DNA of 64,000 nucleotides from positions 620,001-684,000 of the forward strand of contig OZ037765.1 in assembly GCA_964035545.1 (NCBI GenBank), written 5' to 3'. The translations under genes were made by a program, and so were the position numbers. This DNA is from Bugula neritina (taxonomy: Eukaryota > Bryozoa > Gymnolaemata > Cheilostomatida > Bugulidae). Within the stretch, counting starts at the first letter, position 1; each line of letters opens with the position of its first letter. Below, piece after piece: positions 12,051 through 25,193 of the stretch. Below the pieces are notes generated by a model. It had not been told where the DNA came from, searched no databases, and worked only from the letters and a program-made list of their open reading frames with translations.

Positions 12051-13504
12051 TCTTCAAGGTAAACTTAAAATAGGAGAAAGAGATTACAGCACAATGTGTA
12101 ACTATTCTGTATTCAGTACGTGTAACAATGCTAATAATTAGATAATCGGTTTCAACAATAGCATGACTTAATATTATATTATAAAGTGTATGTAATATGG
12201 AAAATTGGGTTATAAATATTTATTTTTATAATACAAAGAATTATTTTATAATTTGACATACTGTATTATTAGAATGATGTTTGCATATTATACATAGAAT
12301 TAGTATGTATTCATGTTATACTACAGTATGTAACATGTTATATACTGTAGTATGTAACATGTTATACTACCGTGTGTATCAAATCACGAAGACATTCGCT
12401 AAAAACCTATAAATCCCAACATTGAAAAGCTCAGTATCAACAACTTGCAGAAGCTTGTAAAAGAACGGAAACAACTCCAGACATTGAATAAAGTCATTGC
12501 TATATTAAAATCATAATATTATTTAACTAGTACAGCTTTGTGGTGCACAGAGCTGAAATTGTCTGCAGCACATGTCTTGTAGTTTATTAAATTATCAAAA
12601 TATATCAGCAAGCTTTCGTATACAAACTTTCAGAGTCTCTATTTTGATTAGAAGAAAAGCTATGAGAGCACAACTTCATAAATAATCTTTCTGCATGTAC
12701 TGCATATTACTTATGCATGGAGTTCCTTTATTAATATTCAGCTTAGTATAGTTCATTGTGACTTGTGCATAACGTCACAGCATGCGCATGTTTTATTAAT
12801 TGAATAAAGTCATCTCGCGCCTGAATAGTTCACCTCTATAACTCCTTTCTTATACTTTAAAATAGAAAAACATTCAGTTGAGTCATTATTCTTGTTCACT
12901 TTTCATTATTTTCACATTCAAAAACACAACATTATTAACAAATTATCCAAGCGAAAGCAACTTTATTAGTTTATTCATTTATTGAAGTAGAACCTCCTTT
13001 ATTTCTACTCACGTTCTACACTCTGTGTAGTTAGTTTGTGCAGTTAGTTTCAATGTGTTTACTGTTTGAACTACCACCAGCATAGCCCACTCAGCTCAGC
13101 ACCAGCTCTGTCAGTAATCCTTTCAGAATACAGGTGTCTCTTTATAGTCCATTATAGACGCACAGTGTGCTGTGTGTATCGTATACAAGTATTACTCTTT
13201 CTTAGGACAGCAATTTGACTGTATAGCTGTATATTTTATTAATATAAACTTACATATATGTTATTGTAGGTTGAAGCTTTTGTTAACCGATGAAAAATAT
13301 AAATGCATTATTTTAAACAAATTAAAAATCTTGGTACAAAATTACTAATTCAGAAATATAGGACACTTTCAATAAAATATTATTTTTAATAGAAACTATA
13401 AAAATTTAAACAAAGGCAAGTTTCAAAAAAATGGTAAACTATACAAGTTTAAACAAAAGCAGCATTTTTTAACTTATATCAGTATTTATATTATATTCAG
13501 CATT
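12051..13504. other. Intergenic AT-rich region with a small inverted repeat
   Basis: No coding exon is seen. A short repeat/hairpin built from ATGTTATACTACAGTATGTAACATG-like words lies at about 12310-12370. The region should contain the promoter of the large minus-strand gene (just above 12050) and the 3' UTR of the 13.5 kb exon. Confidence 0.5.
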
Positions 13505-15413
13505 CTAGAGCAAGTCACCAATACTTTCGTAATCATCATAAGGACTAGCTGTCACTCCCCACCTTCTGTTAGTGTACTTCAGAGACGGAGGAGCAGTCTT
13601 TTGAGGAGACAACTCCTTCTGTGTCTCTTTAGAAACTTCTAGAATCTTAGCAGGACTAATCTTAGTTTCAGTAGTGGGCGCTTGTCTTTTTGTTGGGGCG
13701 GGGTTAGACCGACCCGTTGGTATTGGAGGTAGACTTTTGAGTTTTCTCTTTGCTAAGTTAGCTATTGCTATTTGTCTGTTTTGTTTATGAGATTTTTGTG
13801 CATAGTTGGTCTGTCGAAGCAAAGCCACTGTTCGCTTTTTCTGCTGTAGCATGAGTTCATGAGAAGAATGAACATCGTTGAGGAGCGTGTTATAACCTTC
13901 CTCAAGCACATGAGTATAAGTCAAGTTGCTCTCATCAAGGTCTTCGTCTATTGACTCTAGACTTGGTTCTACTATTTTCATTCTTTTGGCTTTGCGGGGC
14001 CGTGCTTTACCACTGCCTAAAGGTATAAGCTTCTTTCTGATTGGTTCTGCTACTGTGGCTGTCATTGGTGAATCAGGATACTCTGGAGATGGGGGCGGGG
14101 CTTGTTCATCCTCTTCAGTAGTGTCTAGAGGAGGTATACTTATAGTCACTGTGATGTGCTTTACTTTGATTGGCTCCTCAGTTATCTATAACAACGCCAA
14201 AACACACAGAGTTACGTATGCAATAATCTAAAGACACCACAACTAGTTCTTGTGTTTTAGAGTCTATAAAACATGGCTTACTAGAACTTTCTTATCACTA
14301 GGATGGATGATATAATTAAAGCATTTTGTTTCATCTGGAAATAGAAACTACACTTTCATACAATACAACATAGCTTATACAAAATAACTTCTAAAACGTA
14401 TATCTTATATAAACTAGTTTATAAAACATATATCTTATATAAACTAGTTTATAAAACATATAGCTTATACAGAGAAGAGATAAATATTAACAAGCAAAGC
14501 TTTGGTTTGAAAATAGAAGCAAATTAGATTAAAAAACCTCTGTTCTTTGAGTTGTAGGTAACTCTGGTAGCCTGGTTTCCTTCTCCATCTTATGAGTCTG
14601 AAAAGAAATGTTATAATCTGAGTCTATATCTGCAGAAATCTTGCGACTTCCTAACAACGGTTCCAGTTTGATCATTCCCAGCGACTTGCTCAGTTTGGGC
14701 TGATTTGAGTAGTACTTGGTGCGTGTCGAGTCCTCCACCATGTTTAAATGCAAGGATTCATTCCCAGTCTTTATCCACAAACCAGACGGGTTGGCTGGTG
14801 GGTGAGAATGTCGCAACACATTGATACCTCTTATTCGACGAATGTCATTCATGCGTTTTGTATACGCCAACATTGATTCTTTGAGGGTGTCTGTACGACC
14901 GCCCCCACCCGCTACTAGACTGTTACTGGCTACCCAACTATTCTGGATGTTAAAGTCTTGTCCATAAGTGAGATCACTTTGAATCAGCGATTGCCTTGCT
15001 GTCTTCTTTTTCTAGAATAGAGACACAATCATATAGAGAGCTTCATAAACCTCACAGAACATAGTGACTGATCTGCTAATCAGCACTTACTAAACATTAA
15101 TTATGTTATTCTGTGCAGAGCTAATGTGCTTTTATTGGCTGACATCCAAATTCTCAATTAGACAAATTGCTGGCCACCCAAAATCTTATCTTTTGTTTGT
15201 CTGTTTTCAAACATATTTGAAATATCACAAAAGCTATAGTAATAACTGTCAAGTGAAAAAGACTGTTATATTTCATGCTAACAGTAGCTTTATATCCAAA
15301 GTAAAAGTACAACTTTTTCAGTTTTTGGTTATTGAACTCAGTCCGAGTTGAACTCTTACCTTATTAAGATGGCCGAGGTCAAGGCTAACATATTTAAAAG
15401 GGTTAGCAGACGC
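13505..15413 (-). CDS. Basic, low-complexity protein, 3' exons (function unknown)
   Basis: Three open exons on the minus strand. 15413-15360 reads ASANPFKYVSLDLGHLNK. It continues in phase into 15011-14529 (KKKTARQSLIQSDLTYG...), which reaches TAA at 14531-14529. 14185-13505 has an acceptor at its start and reads ITEEPIKVKH, then a Pro/acidic stretch, a Lys/Arg-rich middle with a likely coiled coil (HSSHELMLQQKKRTVALLRQ), and ends YDDYESIGDLL-stop. A weak donor (GAG|GTTTTT at 14538) would join the second exon to the third in phase, making one protein of at least 402 residues. Otherwise these are two ends or two genes. No membrane segment and no known domain. The 5' end is not located. Confidence 0.55.
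14385..14468 (+). repeat. 29-bp tandem repeat (about 3 copies)
   Basis: Repeats of a 29-base unit containing TTATAAAACATATATCTTAT and AAACTAG lie in the intron or spacer between two minus-strand exons. Confidence 0.85.
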
Positions 15414-16682
15414 CTGGTGATACATTGTGAACAATCCAATCAAATTGTATTACACATGTCATTATCCATTCACCTAGCAGTTAACTTCTGTAGTGAAGAG
15501 ACATCCAGTAGATTACCCTAATCAGCATACACTGAGCTTTCAACTGCCCTTCAGGTTTTTTTATTTAATAATAACGAAGATCAAATGACTTCACTAACTA
15601 ACATGTAATAAGCATGTACTTTCAAATGCCTTGAGTATAACTGTGACTGTGTTACAATCATATAAACTCATTCAATATTTATCAACCAAGGGAATGTAGC
15701 TTTTCTATGTGCCTATTCTAGTTATATAAACAACTTCATATCAAGTTAGTGCATTGTGATTATTATGTAACTTCTTTATAACACCTGAAAGCTTCATTGG
15801 TCAAACATAAACACATTTCATTGATAACATTTTTCAAATGATCAACCAAACAGTTCTTTACAGAGTTTTGTTTTGAAGCTCAAATTACAGTAACTTTCAA
15901 TCACAGCCTGTCAAACTCCCTTTGATATTGAATATCCAAACTGTTGGTTGCATTTTTGATTTGTTTGATATCCTTCTGCCCAAGCCGCGTTAAGATTATA
16001 CAATATGACTATGTAATACAATAAATGAGCATTATCTGACAATCAAACAAGAAATATTTACCTACCATGCACTAATTTTTTGATCTTCTGACTGCAGCCT
16101 GCTTTCAAGAAGTTATCTTCTCTTTGAAAATGCTCTAATGGTTTTTCCTTTTAATCTCACTTTGCTGTTTTTATTTGAGTGGTTATTATTATTATTATTA
16201 TTATTATAATGCAAATAATCATAAGGAAGAGGAGAGAGATAGCTTAAGGTTTTCATGTCACTCAGGATTTACTCTGACTTTCTTACATCTCCCATGGTAT
16301 CTGCAGCTTAGCACATGTCCGGTGTGGGAGTGAGTCATACAGTATTGATACTTCATGTACACTTGTGCACCATGAAGAGACATAATATATGCTTTCAGCC
16401 CAATGCAATTATTTTACAAATGTATATCAGCATTAGCTGAATGACATTGTTTAATATAATACATTTAATAACATAAATATTATTGTAATATAGTTTATTT
16501 TCAAAGAAAAACTGACAAGCGCTTTTATAAGCCATGAGTAGTGTGTGTTATGTTTTCACAATTTAGCTAATGTGTAGAATTCAATAGAATTAGATAAAAT
16601 TTTACCTAATTTTAAGGTTATGTTGGAAATTTTTTCCTAACCTTTAGTATTAGTATGGGATATTTTACTATATGTTTCATTT

Positions 16683-16754
<72 letters not shown>

Positions 16755-17019
16755 TACATTGTCTATAATAACTATAATATTCTATTTGGCTATATGTAGT
16801 TTTCCAGTCACATTAGGTTTTATTAACTGCTTACAATAGGAATATAAATTGACAAAATTCTAAACTAAATTAATAAGTAAAAAGAAACTATAGATTGTAT
16901 AATTAAAGTAGAGAAAAATAGATTAAGTTTCAAGAAAGTTGTATCAGCGTTAGACTGAGAGCCCTTCTGAGCCAACGCCCCATGAGGGAGAATGTCCCGC
17001 TCTCTGTGTGGAATCTCAC
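15414..17019. other. Mostly noncoding; one possible minus-strand exon near 16.3 kb
   Basis: The stretch is AT-rich, with a short ATT repeat at about 16187-16206. On the minus strand at about 16360-16283 an open stretch reads HEVSILYDSLPHRTCAKLQI and is followed by a good donor (GAT|GTAAGA). It could be a further exon of the sushi gene, but I found no convincing acceptor and its phase does not match the next known exon. Confidence 0.3.
16686..16748. repeat. (TA)n microsatellite
   Basis: Uninterrupted alternating TA of about 60 bases within noncoding sequence. Confidence 0.95.
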
Positions 17020-18970
17020 AGTCTATCTGAGACAAAACTTCTGCTCCTTCCCAGCCACCAGTCTGCTAATTTGTTATAAATTATATGAGCAATATACTAT
17101 TTGCTGAATACAAGATTTTATGCTGACAACAAAAATTATTTTCCTATACATATACATTTTTGATTTCCAAATAAAGTTCTTATTTTAACTAACACTGACA
17201 CTGCACTAAAAATCTGCACTACTTCTAAAAAATATAGGCTAACTAGTTTTAAATTAAAACTGTGTCATTCAAAAATGGCAAACTATATTATTAGCAGTTA
17301 AAACTAAAAATTCATGTAATAGATGGCGATAACAAAATGAGATAACTCCTTAAACCCAACTGACCTGACATTGCAGTGAATACGCCCAGTTCTGTTTGAA
17401 CTTGGTGTGCCAACACTTTACTATGATAGTTGTGTCATACGGGTACACCTTCAGTTTCTCTTCCTCAATTGACTCAAAACTGAAGTCTAGAAAATATTAT
17501 ACTATAAGAAAGCATGCATAAACATTTGCAGCTTACTATATAAACATTTACTTTTATACAACACTAATTCATTATTTTCAGATATTTTTTAATTTCATAA
17601 GTTTTTGCTATAAATTTACACTATGCAATTGTATGCTAATATGTCTCTGTTGTCTCTATTATTGAATTTGACTATTAATAGTTATTTGTCATATCACAGT
17701 GTTATATAATAATATGCTATACTACCACAGTATTATGTTGTAGTTGAAGTAAAATGATATAATATGCATTTCCTTCACAGGGTCTTCATTGCTTCGCATT
17801 ATGTGAATGCAATGCTCTTATATGATGAATACATTAAGAATTGCGGTAATTTCCACCAACTAATGGTTGTGGTTTCATTTGATGACAGTTTTCAAACATC
17901 TAATGAAAGCTGGTATTGAGTGATTAAACCAGCCTGAGTTCTTAACATGTTATTTTATGTTATGCAATTTAGCCTGTGGTATACACCTACCTGTAAACTT
18001 GAGCCAATCTAGAGGCAGTTCACATTCTATGGCTACACAGAGTTGCTCTGGTTCCCATAGCCCAAGATCTCCACTAGCACAAGTGTACACCATTGAGGAC
18101 ATTCCAGTCCCGCCCCGTATCTCATAGCCAATGTCACACACCAAGACTACCAGCTGGCCTTCTCCAACACACGTGTTAACCTCCCTACCAGCTGGTGGTA
18201 TCAAGTATTTACCATGTTCTGAAATCATAGATATATAATAGCATGAATATCAACATGGTTAATTCAGAAATGAATTTCATCACAATGTATAGTATGCTTA
18301 AAGGATCAGTATGTATTTATGTTACTAATTTTCTAAAGTTATTATAAATGAAATAATAGAGCAATATTGAATTGCTAAAAGTTACAAACCCATGAACAGA
18401 GGGTAACTTTAGTTATTTTGGGAAAATAAACTAATTTTATGAAATGCTTTTACTATATATATAAACAAACCTCTTATTGATAAAATTAGGGAATAATTTT
18501 AACTGCATTTAAAAAAATGCGTCCAAAAACTATTTTGCAGGATAGAATATAATTATTCTTTAAGCTATAGCTATATATACTTTGTAAGCATTAAAGCAGT
18601 ATTTCTTACCAATGGCTGGCAAAGCGCAGGTTGAATTTTCATAATTTGAGCAGAAATTCCCGTCACAAGTCAACATTTCATTGTGAGAGCAAGATGGAGG
18701 AGGAAGTAGCTTTGTAGTGGTTGCTAGGTTACCGACAGAGGTGTTTGAATGTAGCCATTTGCCATTTCTTGAAGAGTTCAAGTTCAAATCAGTGGTCAAA
18801 CTTTCATTTGTTTCCTCATGATTATCTGATAAGTTTGTTGCCAGGTCAAAGTGTGAGGCAAGTTTAGTAAATTCGCTGTTTGAAGCATTTCCTGTCAGTT
18901 GAGTCGTTGTTTCAACAGCGTTTCCTGTCACCAAGATGCCTCCAATTAAGTAGCAGACAAACCATTGCAT
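17020..18970 (-). CDS. Secreted/surface protein with sushi (CCP) modules, 5' exons
   Basis: Exon 1 is 18970-18610. The start chosen is ATG at 18970 (MQWFVCYLIGGILVTGNA), a typical signal peptide; the GTG 12 bases upstream is not a likely start. A Ser/Thr/Asn-rich stalk with several N-glycosylation sequons follows, then a Cys-rich segment. Exon 2 (18218-17991) carries a complete sushi-like module (CVGEGQLVVLVCDIGYEI ... YTCASGDLGLWEP ... CV). Exon 3 (17486-17365) and exon 4 (17065 or 17062 to 17020) complete a second one (VKCWHTKF ... YSLQCQTGGWEG ... DC). Phases are consistent and donors are GTAAGA, GTAGGT, GTCAGT and GTGAGA. The frame after exon 4 suggests a third module (CEIPHRERDILPHG) whose remaining exons I cannot place. 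Sushi modules mediate adhesion or complement-like binding. No membrane segment is visible. It may or may not connect to the exons at 15.4 kb and below. Confidence 0.65.
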
Positions 18971-19185
18971 TCTTATAGCCACTCTGTTAAAACTATAAAC
19001 TTTGTTTTATTGCTAATCATTCTTTTTTTGAAGACGAGAAAGTTTAATTGTTGAGTCAAAGTATATGTGATTGTTGCTTTCTCTAATTATTTTGCAAAAA
19101 TGCAACAATTAATGCTGAACCTAAGAATATTTTATAAGTTATTACTTATATTTTTGTATATAATCAAAGAAACTGGGACAAGAAA

Positions 19186-19368
19186 GCAGCCGAGGTCTAC
19201 GGGTTAGATCGTTTGCCTAGTAAACATGAAGGTCATGGGTTCGAGCCCTGACAAAGGCTATTGGTGATGTTAGGGAGAGCATCCAGTCATAATTGCTCCT
19301 GTGTCACATCTTAATAAGTCCTTAGCCTGCTTTAACAAAAACCCTTTTCATTAAAGGGTTTCTCACAG
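19186..19368 (+). mobile_element. tRNA-derived SINE
   Basis: This has a Pol III-type head with a tRNA-like 5' part (GCAGCCGAGGTCTACGGGTT, a diverged A box) and a B box at 19238-19248 (GGTTCGAGCCC). The body (GGGAGAGCATCCAGTCATAA) resembles the GGAAGGGCATCC-type tail known from mollusc and other invertebrate SINEs with non-LTR-derived 3' ends. A full cloverleaf is not convincing, so it is not a functional tRNA gene. Confidence 0.75.
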
Positions 19369-22300
19369 GGATAATAACTTATATAAACTTGCATAAGTTT
19401 TATATAATTAGAGAAACTATAAATTATCACAATAAAATTACTTTATAGAATTTTCATGAAATAAACAGTTTCTATAAAATTTGTCGATTTAGATTATAGA
19501 ATAGTTTATATAAATCTATTTTAAGGTGTATTGAATAAATAATCATAATATTATGCTTTGTCTGGTAAGTGTGTGAAATCTACCAGATGGTAGATTTGCA
19601 TCTAGAATTTATAGATTGTGGCCTTCCTAATGCTATAGTAACAGAGTTGGAAGTGCTAATGTGGAATGAGAAAAGGCTATATCTGCTCACCCTGGTTTAG
19701 CTAGGTTGATGAGTTATATGTATGACGAATGTAAAAAACCTGTTTGGCTAATGAATTGAAAATGAGTAGCATTAATTGTTTAAATTAACAATTTTATTTA
19801 ATTACCGAAATTTGGCATGTTGACTGTTGCAGATGGAAAAGACACAAATAGCACAGCCTATACATCTGCGTGTGGTTTTAACTAAGACACGGGTTATATT
19901 AGCTAGTGATTTGATGCAGGTCTTATAGTTAACATATCATGTGTGCATATAACCGAGTTTATTGAAAAGGATACTTTCAAGTGTGGTGATTGAATTGTGT
20001 ACAACATAAAATTTTGCTAGCCTACATAGTAAGTTTCTTTACTTAAATCAGCTCAAGGTTATAACTGTTTACAATAGCTATACTATATATACACACAGTG
20101 CTTGTAAACCTCTTTGATAATGAATACACACAATTACCCATAATACCCAAGTTATAGTCATGCCACTGTTCCTTCCACGAGAAAATAATTTTTTGAAGCA
20201 GGTAAAATTTAGTCAGATGGCACTGCAGAACTTCCTTGTTAGGCTTCTTCAGGTATGAAAGATCTGAAAATAGATAGCAATGTGCTCATTTTACCTCAGA
20301 TGTATAGCCACAAAAGATCAAAGATTCTGCATCAATTTGATTTTAATAAAATCTTGTTTAACCAATTTTGATCAATTCCCAGATAAAATACTGAGCACAA
20401 TTTTTAACTTCTAATTATAATGGCATTGACGTCATTCAACTATGTTTGCTAAAATATTTTTTGATGAAGAGTTGAAGATTGAATATTTTTAAAGCAAGAA
20501 TATCATGTTTCATGTACTTAACTAAAGTTCTGCCAGGATATTAATAGATATAAGAATAAATCCTGACAGACATTTAAATTTTTTAACTAACCAGGTGACA
20601 CATTCAAAGTCGTTCTAGTTTCGAAATTTCTGAATCTTTTCTCACAAAGTACTCTAACGGTTTTTATTTAATAATATTACCTTATAGGGACACGATTCCC
20701 CAAGTCAGCTGAAAGCTTCTTTCTTAAATCTTTCATTTGGGTCGAGTAAATAGCAGCAGTTGAGAAAAGCTGAAAGCGGAGAACCATACATAAAGACCAT
20801 CAACTGGCCCACTATATGCCAGCTCATGCTGCTGGGATTTTGTAGTGCGAAAGATATATATATAGCTATAAATTAGAATATAGCTTAACTGTGTTTTAAT
20901 TGCGTTCACTATATAATATGCATCTGTACAAAATTTACCAGCTATAATGAATATATAATAATCTAAAACATTCAACAATTTCTGGCTAACCAGAATATGT
21001 TAGAAATAGCAATTGCTATTTCTAACACATTAAGCATTTTGCATCAGTTATCAAACTTGGCTGCAATAGCAGAACACAACTATAAGTAAGTGGGCTAGTG
21101 ACTGATTCATTGAGAGATTGCTTGAGTGGATGTGAGTATAAGTGCATGAGTGAGTGACTATAAGTGAGTGAATTATTAAAGCAAGTGGGCTAAATAAATT
21201 ATGGTATACATTAAGTTAGCAATTAAAACTGATTATTATTCCTATAAAAGGCCTCTCAATATGCAGGAGATGTGCTAACAATATGTGCACAAAAAGAGAG
21301 CAACATATTTTTAAAAATTATCAATTAAATAAAAAACAGGTTTCTCACTAATATTATATATAATGAACATCAAAGCTAATTTTACAGTACATATTTCGTT
21401 CATGTGTATCAGTTTTATCTTTTTATCTGCAACCTGGTTGTGATATTGTTTCCAGTGGAAAAAAAAATATGTAAAGTTTTTTGTAAAAGTCTAGCCAGCT
21501 ATAATAAAGCTTTCATTTTATTTATCTTTTTGTCGTTTGGGCCATGCACTTGAGAAAATTATCTTTTATTGAAGCTTATAGGTTATATATACATATGCAA
21601 GAATAAACTGCAAAAACTAGAATTGTAGTTATATAGTTATACTTGGATGCAAATATTGCTGTACACTATTAAATGCCGGCTATTGTAGCTCTTTTGAATA
21701 ATCGACCAATAATTTTCCTTATTTTTCTAACGTTGCTGGAACTGAGTTGCCCCATAACCTTTATACGGTTTCATCCCACTTAGACGTTTTCCACTTGCAT
21801 GGATGATTTTTCTATTTTGGTACAATGTATATTATAGTAATATACAAATATAACTGTTGCATTTACTGCTAAACATGAAATAAGCTACTAAACCAGCTAT
21901 TTGTATTAACTCCATACTAATTTAGCTATAATACAGTTTATTTTATTCAGAATAACAGAATAAAATGCACAAATGCATCTTATGGTATAGCACATACTGC
22001 TATATTACAACTCTTTCTAATTATATTTTGTCTATCTTTTACCTTTAAGTTTAAGGTTTGTGCAAGATGGTTTCTTATAGAAGCATTGTTACTGTATAAG
22101 TGGTTTGCTGGTGGTTTCTTTGCTTTTTGTTATGTGCTAAATAATAGCATAAAATACATAATTATATTACACTATAAAATTCTATAAATATTGTTTAAGT
22201 GGGAAACTACCATGTGGGAAACGTCTAACTGGAAATTGTCTAAGTGCATGGGATGACACCCTTTATACTAGCTAAAAGAAAATCACATTTTTATTTATGC

Positions 22301-22579
22301 CTAAACGATGTATTTGAATAATTTGGTATACAAAGACATCAGTTTGCAATGAGTTTATTGTTTAATTAGATTTTCTTGTAAAAAATCTATTCAGTATTCA
22401 TTTTATAAAATATGCCAATTATCTAAGAAATAACAAGTTAGTAGCAAAAGTAATTTTTATGAGAATAATTATCTAGTGATTGCAGTGTAGACATAAAATA
22501 AAAAAAGAAATTCAAGTTCATTACTTTAAATATTCAAATGATTTCAGCAGGGAAATTTTCACAAGAATCTAGCACATTC
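19369..22579. other. Intergenic, no gene recognised; contains a perfect 30-bp palindrome
   Basis: AT-rich noncoding sequence. Positions 20998-21027 form a spacerless perfect palindrome centred on CAATTG. Loose GTGAGTGA repeats occur at about 21090-21180. No coding exon could be supported. Confidence 0.5.
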
Positions 22580-22646
22580 TTAACTCAGTGCACATTTGGA
22601 TGCTATTTCGGCAGCATAGGTATTAGTTTCAGGTTTGCTGCAGCCA
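22580..22646 (-). pseudogene. Relic of i-type lysozyme exon 4 (3' end only)
   Basis: On the minus strand the frame reads GCSKPETNTYAAEIASKCAL then S and stop. It lines up with the end of lysozyme exon 4 in gene A (GCSKSATLSYAAKIASQCGL). It lies immediately downstream of gene A on the same strand, so it is probably the tail of a tandem copy. The rest of the exon is absent or unrecognisable. Confidence 0.7.
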
Positions 22647-22862
22647 TGATATTTTATTCACTTTATTCCAGCAGCTACAGAACAGTGCAAAACAAAGAAA
22701 CATATTTTTGTTTAATTTTTTGTAAAATTAATTACTTAATTTGTATTAAAATGGTTTTAAAATACAACACATTATGAAATTTATTACATGTTATTGTACT
22801 AAAAAAAAGTTTTCACAAAAGCTGTACTGCTTTTTCAATCGACATGAGCGAGTTAACAAGTT

Positions 22863-24598
22863 TTAACTCAGTCCACACTGAGATGCTATTTTAGCAGCAT
22901 AGCTGAGAGTAGCAGATTTGCTGCAGCCACTGGGTCCTCCATTGTGAAGTCTGCCATAGTCTTGACAGGTCAGCTGACTCGTGGATTTCCCGAGATGACG
23001 AGCACATGTACTTGCATATCTGGACATGTAATTCTGGACACATGTTCTGGAGCATGAGTCACTGGCAGCACAACTTTCCCAGTCTGTCAGTTAAACAAAC
23101 AGAATATGAGAACACAAAACTCTGCAATCACTGAATTCTATATTTCTTTGCAAATGCATGTAAGACTTATGGATGTTTGAGTTACTTTGATAAGCTGTTT
23201 GAATTCAAACTTTAGATTTACTGAGTTTGTTCAACACTACAATATGCTATTAATTTATAAAATCTACTGTTTGAAAATATTTTTCATATGTTAGTTCTAT
23301 ATTTACCTTACAAAATGTCGTTTTATTGATTACTTTTGTCATTCATATTTTATGAAAAGCAAAACTTCAATAAATCTTAAAAAGTTCAATTATATAGAAA
23401 ATGCAAAGCAAAAAGTATTGTCATGTATTATTTACAGACACATATAAGTTAAATTACTATTAAAATTATTTTATGTAATTTAATTCACAAATATTGTAAG
23501 AATTTCTGTAAAAATAAAAAGTAGAAATGCTATTGAAAAAAGTTTTGCAGTTAGTGAACTCTCACAGATTAAAGCTTTACTTTGTTTAACCCAAATCAGT
23601 ACTGCAGTACTGATTTGGGTTAAACATGTTTTGCAGATTTCATGTAAACATTCACTAAATTTTGCTATAAATAACTAAAATTACTATTTAAATAAATGAT
23701 ACCAATGACAATAAAAATGACTCATCTCACCAGATCCAGGTTGACCACAGTCAATGTAATATATCTCCTTTATCTGATATCTACCACACGAGTAAGAGTT
23801 GACGTCCCAATTGCATCCACGTCCACCATTTTCTATCTGAAAACACAAATATGTTGTTTCATGAAGGTGTCACACATTATTTTAATTTTAGTTTTCTACA
23901 TTTTTTTCAACTTGCAAAGAACAGATTATTAATATTATGGTGAAAGTAAATAAGTTATTTTAATACACAAAGTAAACTTAAACTAGAAACTTACCCGACC
24001 AATGCAACTCAGACAGGCACTGCTTACTGAAATAAAATAAATAACAACTTGAAATTTCTGTATTCTTGAAAACTTCTACATCTTATTGAGTTTATTTGTA
24101 AACTTTTAGAGCATGTGTTTTCCATTTGAAACAAAAGATTTGACAGCATACCAATATATAGTTGACATAATAAAAATAAATAAATGCAACAAATGGGTTA
24201 TAATAGTAATAATGAATATCTCTATTAAGAGAAGACAAAATACTTAAGAATTTGAGAGCTGTTATAAAAATAGAAAGCCGATATTTAGTAAACTGCAGCA
24301 GAATAGAAGTTAGCAGTTGTTTACTATATAGTATACAGTTATCTATATATTAATACTAATCTTCACGCAATTTATATTCCTTCGTATATTTAATTATTGT
24401 AAAAAAAATGACACAATGATTCAAAAAGTGTGCATGCCGTGTTTGCTTACCATATGCTATGATTATTGCAAAACCTGCTACAATTTTCTATACATTTAAA
24501 ATAAATCTACAAGAAATATTTGTATACTTACCGTATGCTTGAGTCTGGGAGACGAAGGCAAGAGAAAGACAAACTAACACAACTACAGACAGATGCAT
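22863..24598 (-). CDS. i-type lysozyme, gene A (intact, both catalytic residues)
   Basis: Four exons: 24598-24532 (67 nt), 24026-23995 (32), 23836-23731 (106) and 23083-22863 (221), in phases 1, 0, 1. They encode 141 residues. Exon 1 is a signal peptide (MHLSVVVLVCLSLAFVSQTQ). The mature part has the destabilase/i-type lysozyme pattern: ACLSCIGRIENGGRGC, then NWDVNSYSCGRYQIKE, then CGQPGSDWESC and HNGGPSGC. Family knowledge places the catalytic Glu in the IE-x-GG segment and the catalytic Asp in the WDV segment, and both are present. Twelve cysteines are visible. The enzyme would be secreted and cleave bacterial peptidoglycan. It has the shared CCAAT/TATA promoter. It faces away from gene B, about 4 kb distant. 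Confidence 0.92.
23583..23626. repeat. Perfect 44-bp palindrome (gene A intron 3)
   Basis: Spacerless inverted repeat centred on CTGCAG, with arms TGTTTAACCCAAATCAGTACTG. No mismatch. Confidence 0.95.
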
Positions 24599-24699
24599 GT
24601 TGACAGGCAGAGACAGGTGGTTGAAAGTGACAGGCTCAGTTAGTGCTATAGGCAGGTGGTTGAAGGTATCTAAACTGATGGCAATTTCTCTGTCTTTGC

Positions 24700-24735
24700 A
24701 GCTTCTTTTATATTGTAGAACAACCAATCAGGGGC
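24700..24735 (-). promoter_or_regulatory. Core promoter of lysozyme gene A (ATTGG + TATA)
   Basis: Minus-strand order: CTGATTGG (inverted CCAAT, 24723-24727), GTTGTTCTACAA, then TATAAAAG (24712-24705), about 107 bases before the ATG. Word order and spacing recur upstream of genes B, E, F and G. Confidence 0.85.
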
Positions 24736-24930
24736 TAAGGTTTGGTCACTAAAGTAATTTCCTTGTTTGATGTAGCGGATGCATTGTTACACAGTTTACT
24801 ATACCTTTGAGTTCAACTGAAAACAGAACAAAGCTGATGAGTACAAAAAAGCAACTCACACGTTACGTTGTTATACTCTTAATATGAGTAGCTTGTCTAT
24901 AAATTATGTTATTACGTACTTACCAGCTAT

Positions 24931-24997
24931 CAAACCTTAGCCCCTGATTGGTTGTTCTACAATATAAAAGAAGCTGCAAAGACAGAGAAATTGCCAT
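24931..24997 (+). promoter_or_regulatory. Orphan copy of the lysozyme promoter, not followed by a gene
   Basis: This is the plus-strand copy of gene A's promoter and early leader (from CAAACCTTAGCCCC through the TATA box to GAAATTGCCAT). I see no difference from it in the compared bases. It is inverted relative to gene A. Identity stops at CCAT, where a 42-base perfect palindrome begins. No lysozyme exon 1 follows. Confidence 0.85.
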
Positions 24998-25039
24998 GGT
25001 TTTTACCAATAGTAGCTATAGCTACTATTGGTAAAAACC
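24998..25039. repeat. Perfect 42-bp palindrome
   Basis: Spacerless inverted repeat centred on AGCTATAGCT with arms GGTTTTTACCAATAGTAGCT. It begins at the base where homology of the orphan promoter ends. Confidence 0.95.
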
Positions 25040-25193
25040 TGTTTTTTAAATTGTTGCCAAATAAAAAACATGCAAAACCTGAAATGGTTAAACAAACAGA
25101 GCATCTGTTGGCTTTTAATTCAGCTTCCTTTCAAGTAAATGCTAGCCCAATAAATAAAATTAATAATACACTAATATATTCCTAAATTGTGTA

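Noticed and set aside
18971-18982. Earlier start (GTG) for the sushi protein
   Set aside because: The ATG at 18970 begins an ideal signal peptide, and a GTG start is not expected in an animal nuclear gene.
19186-19260. A tRNA gene
   Set aside because: The B box is good, but the 5' half does not form convincing D and acceptor stems, and a SINE-like body follows directly.
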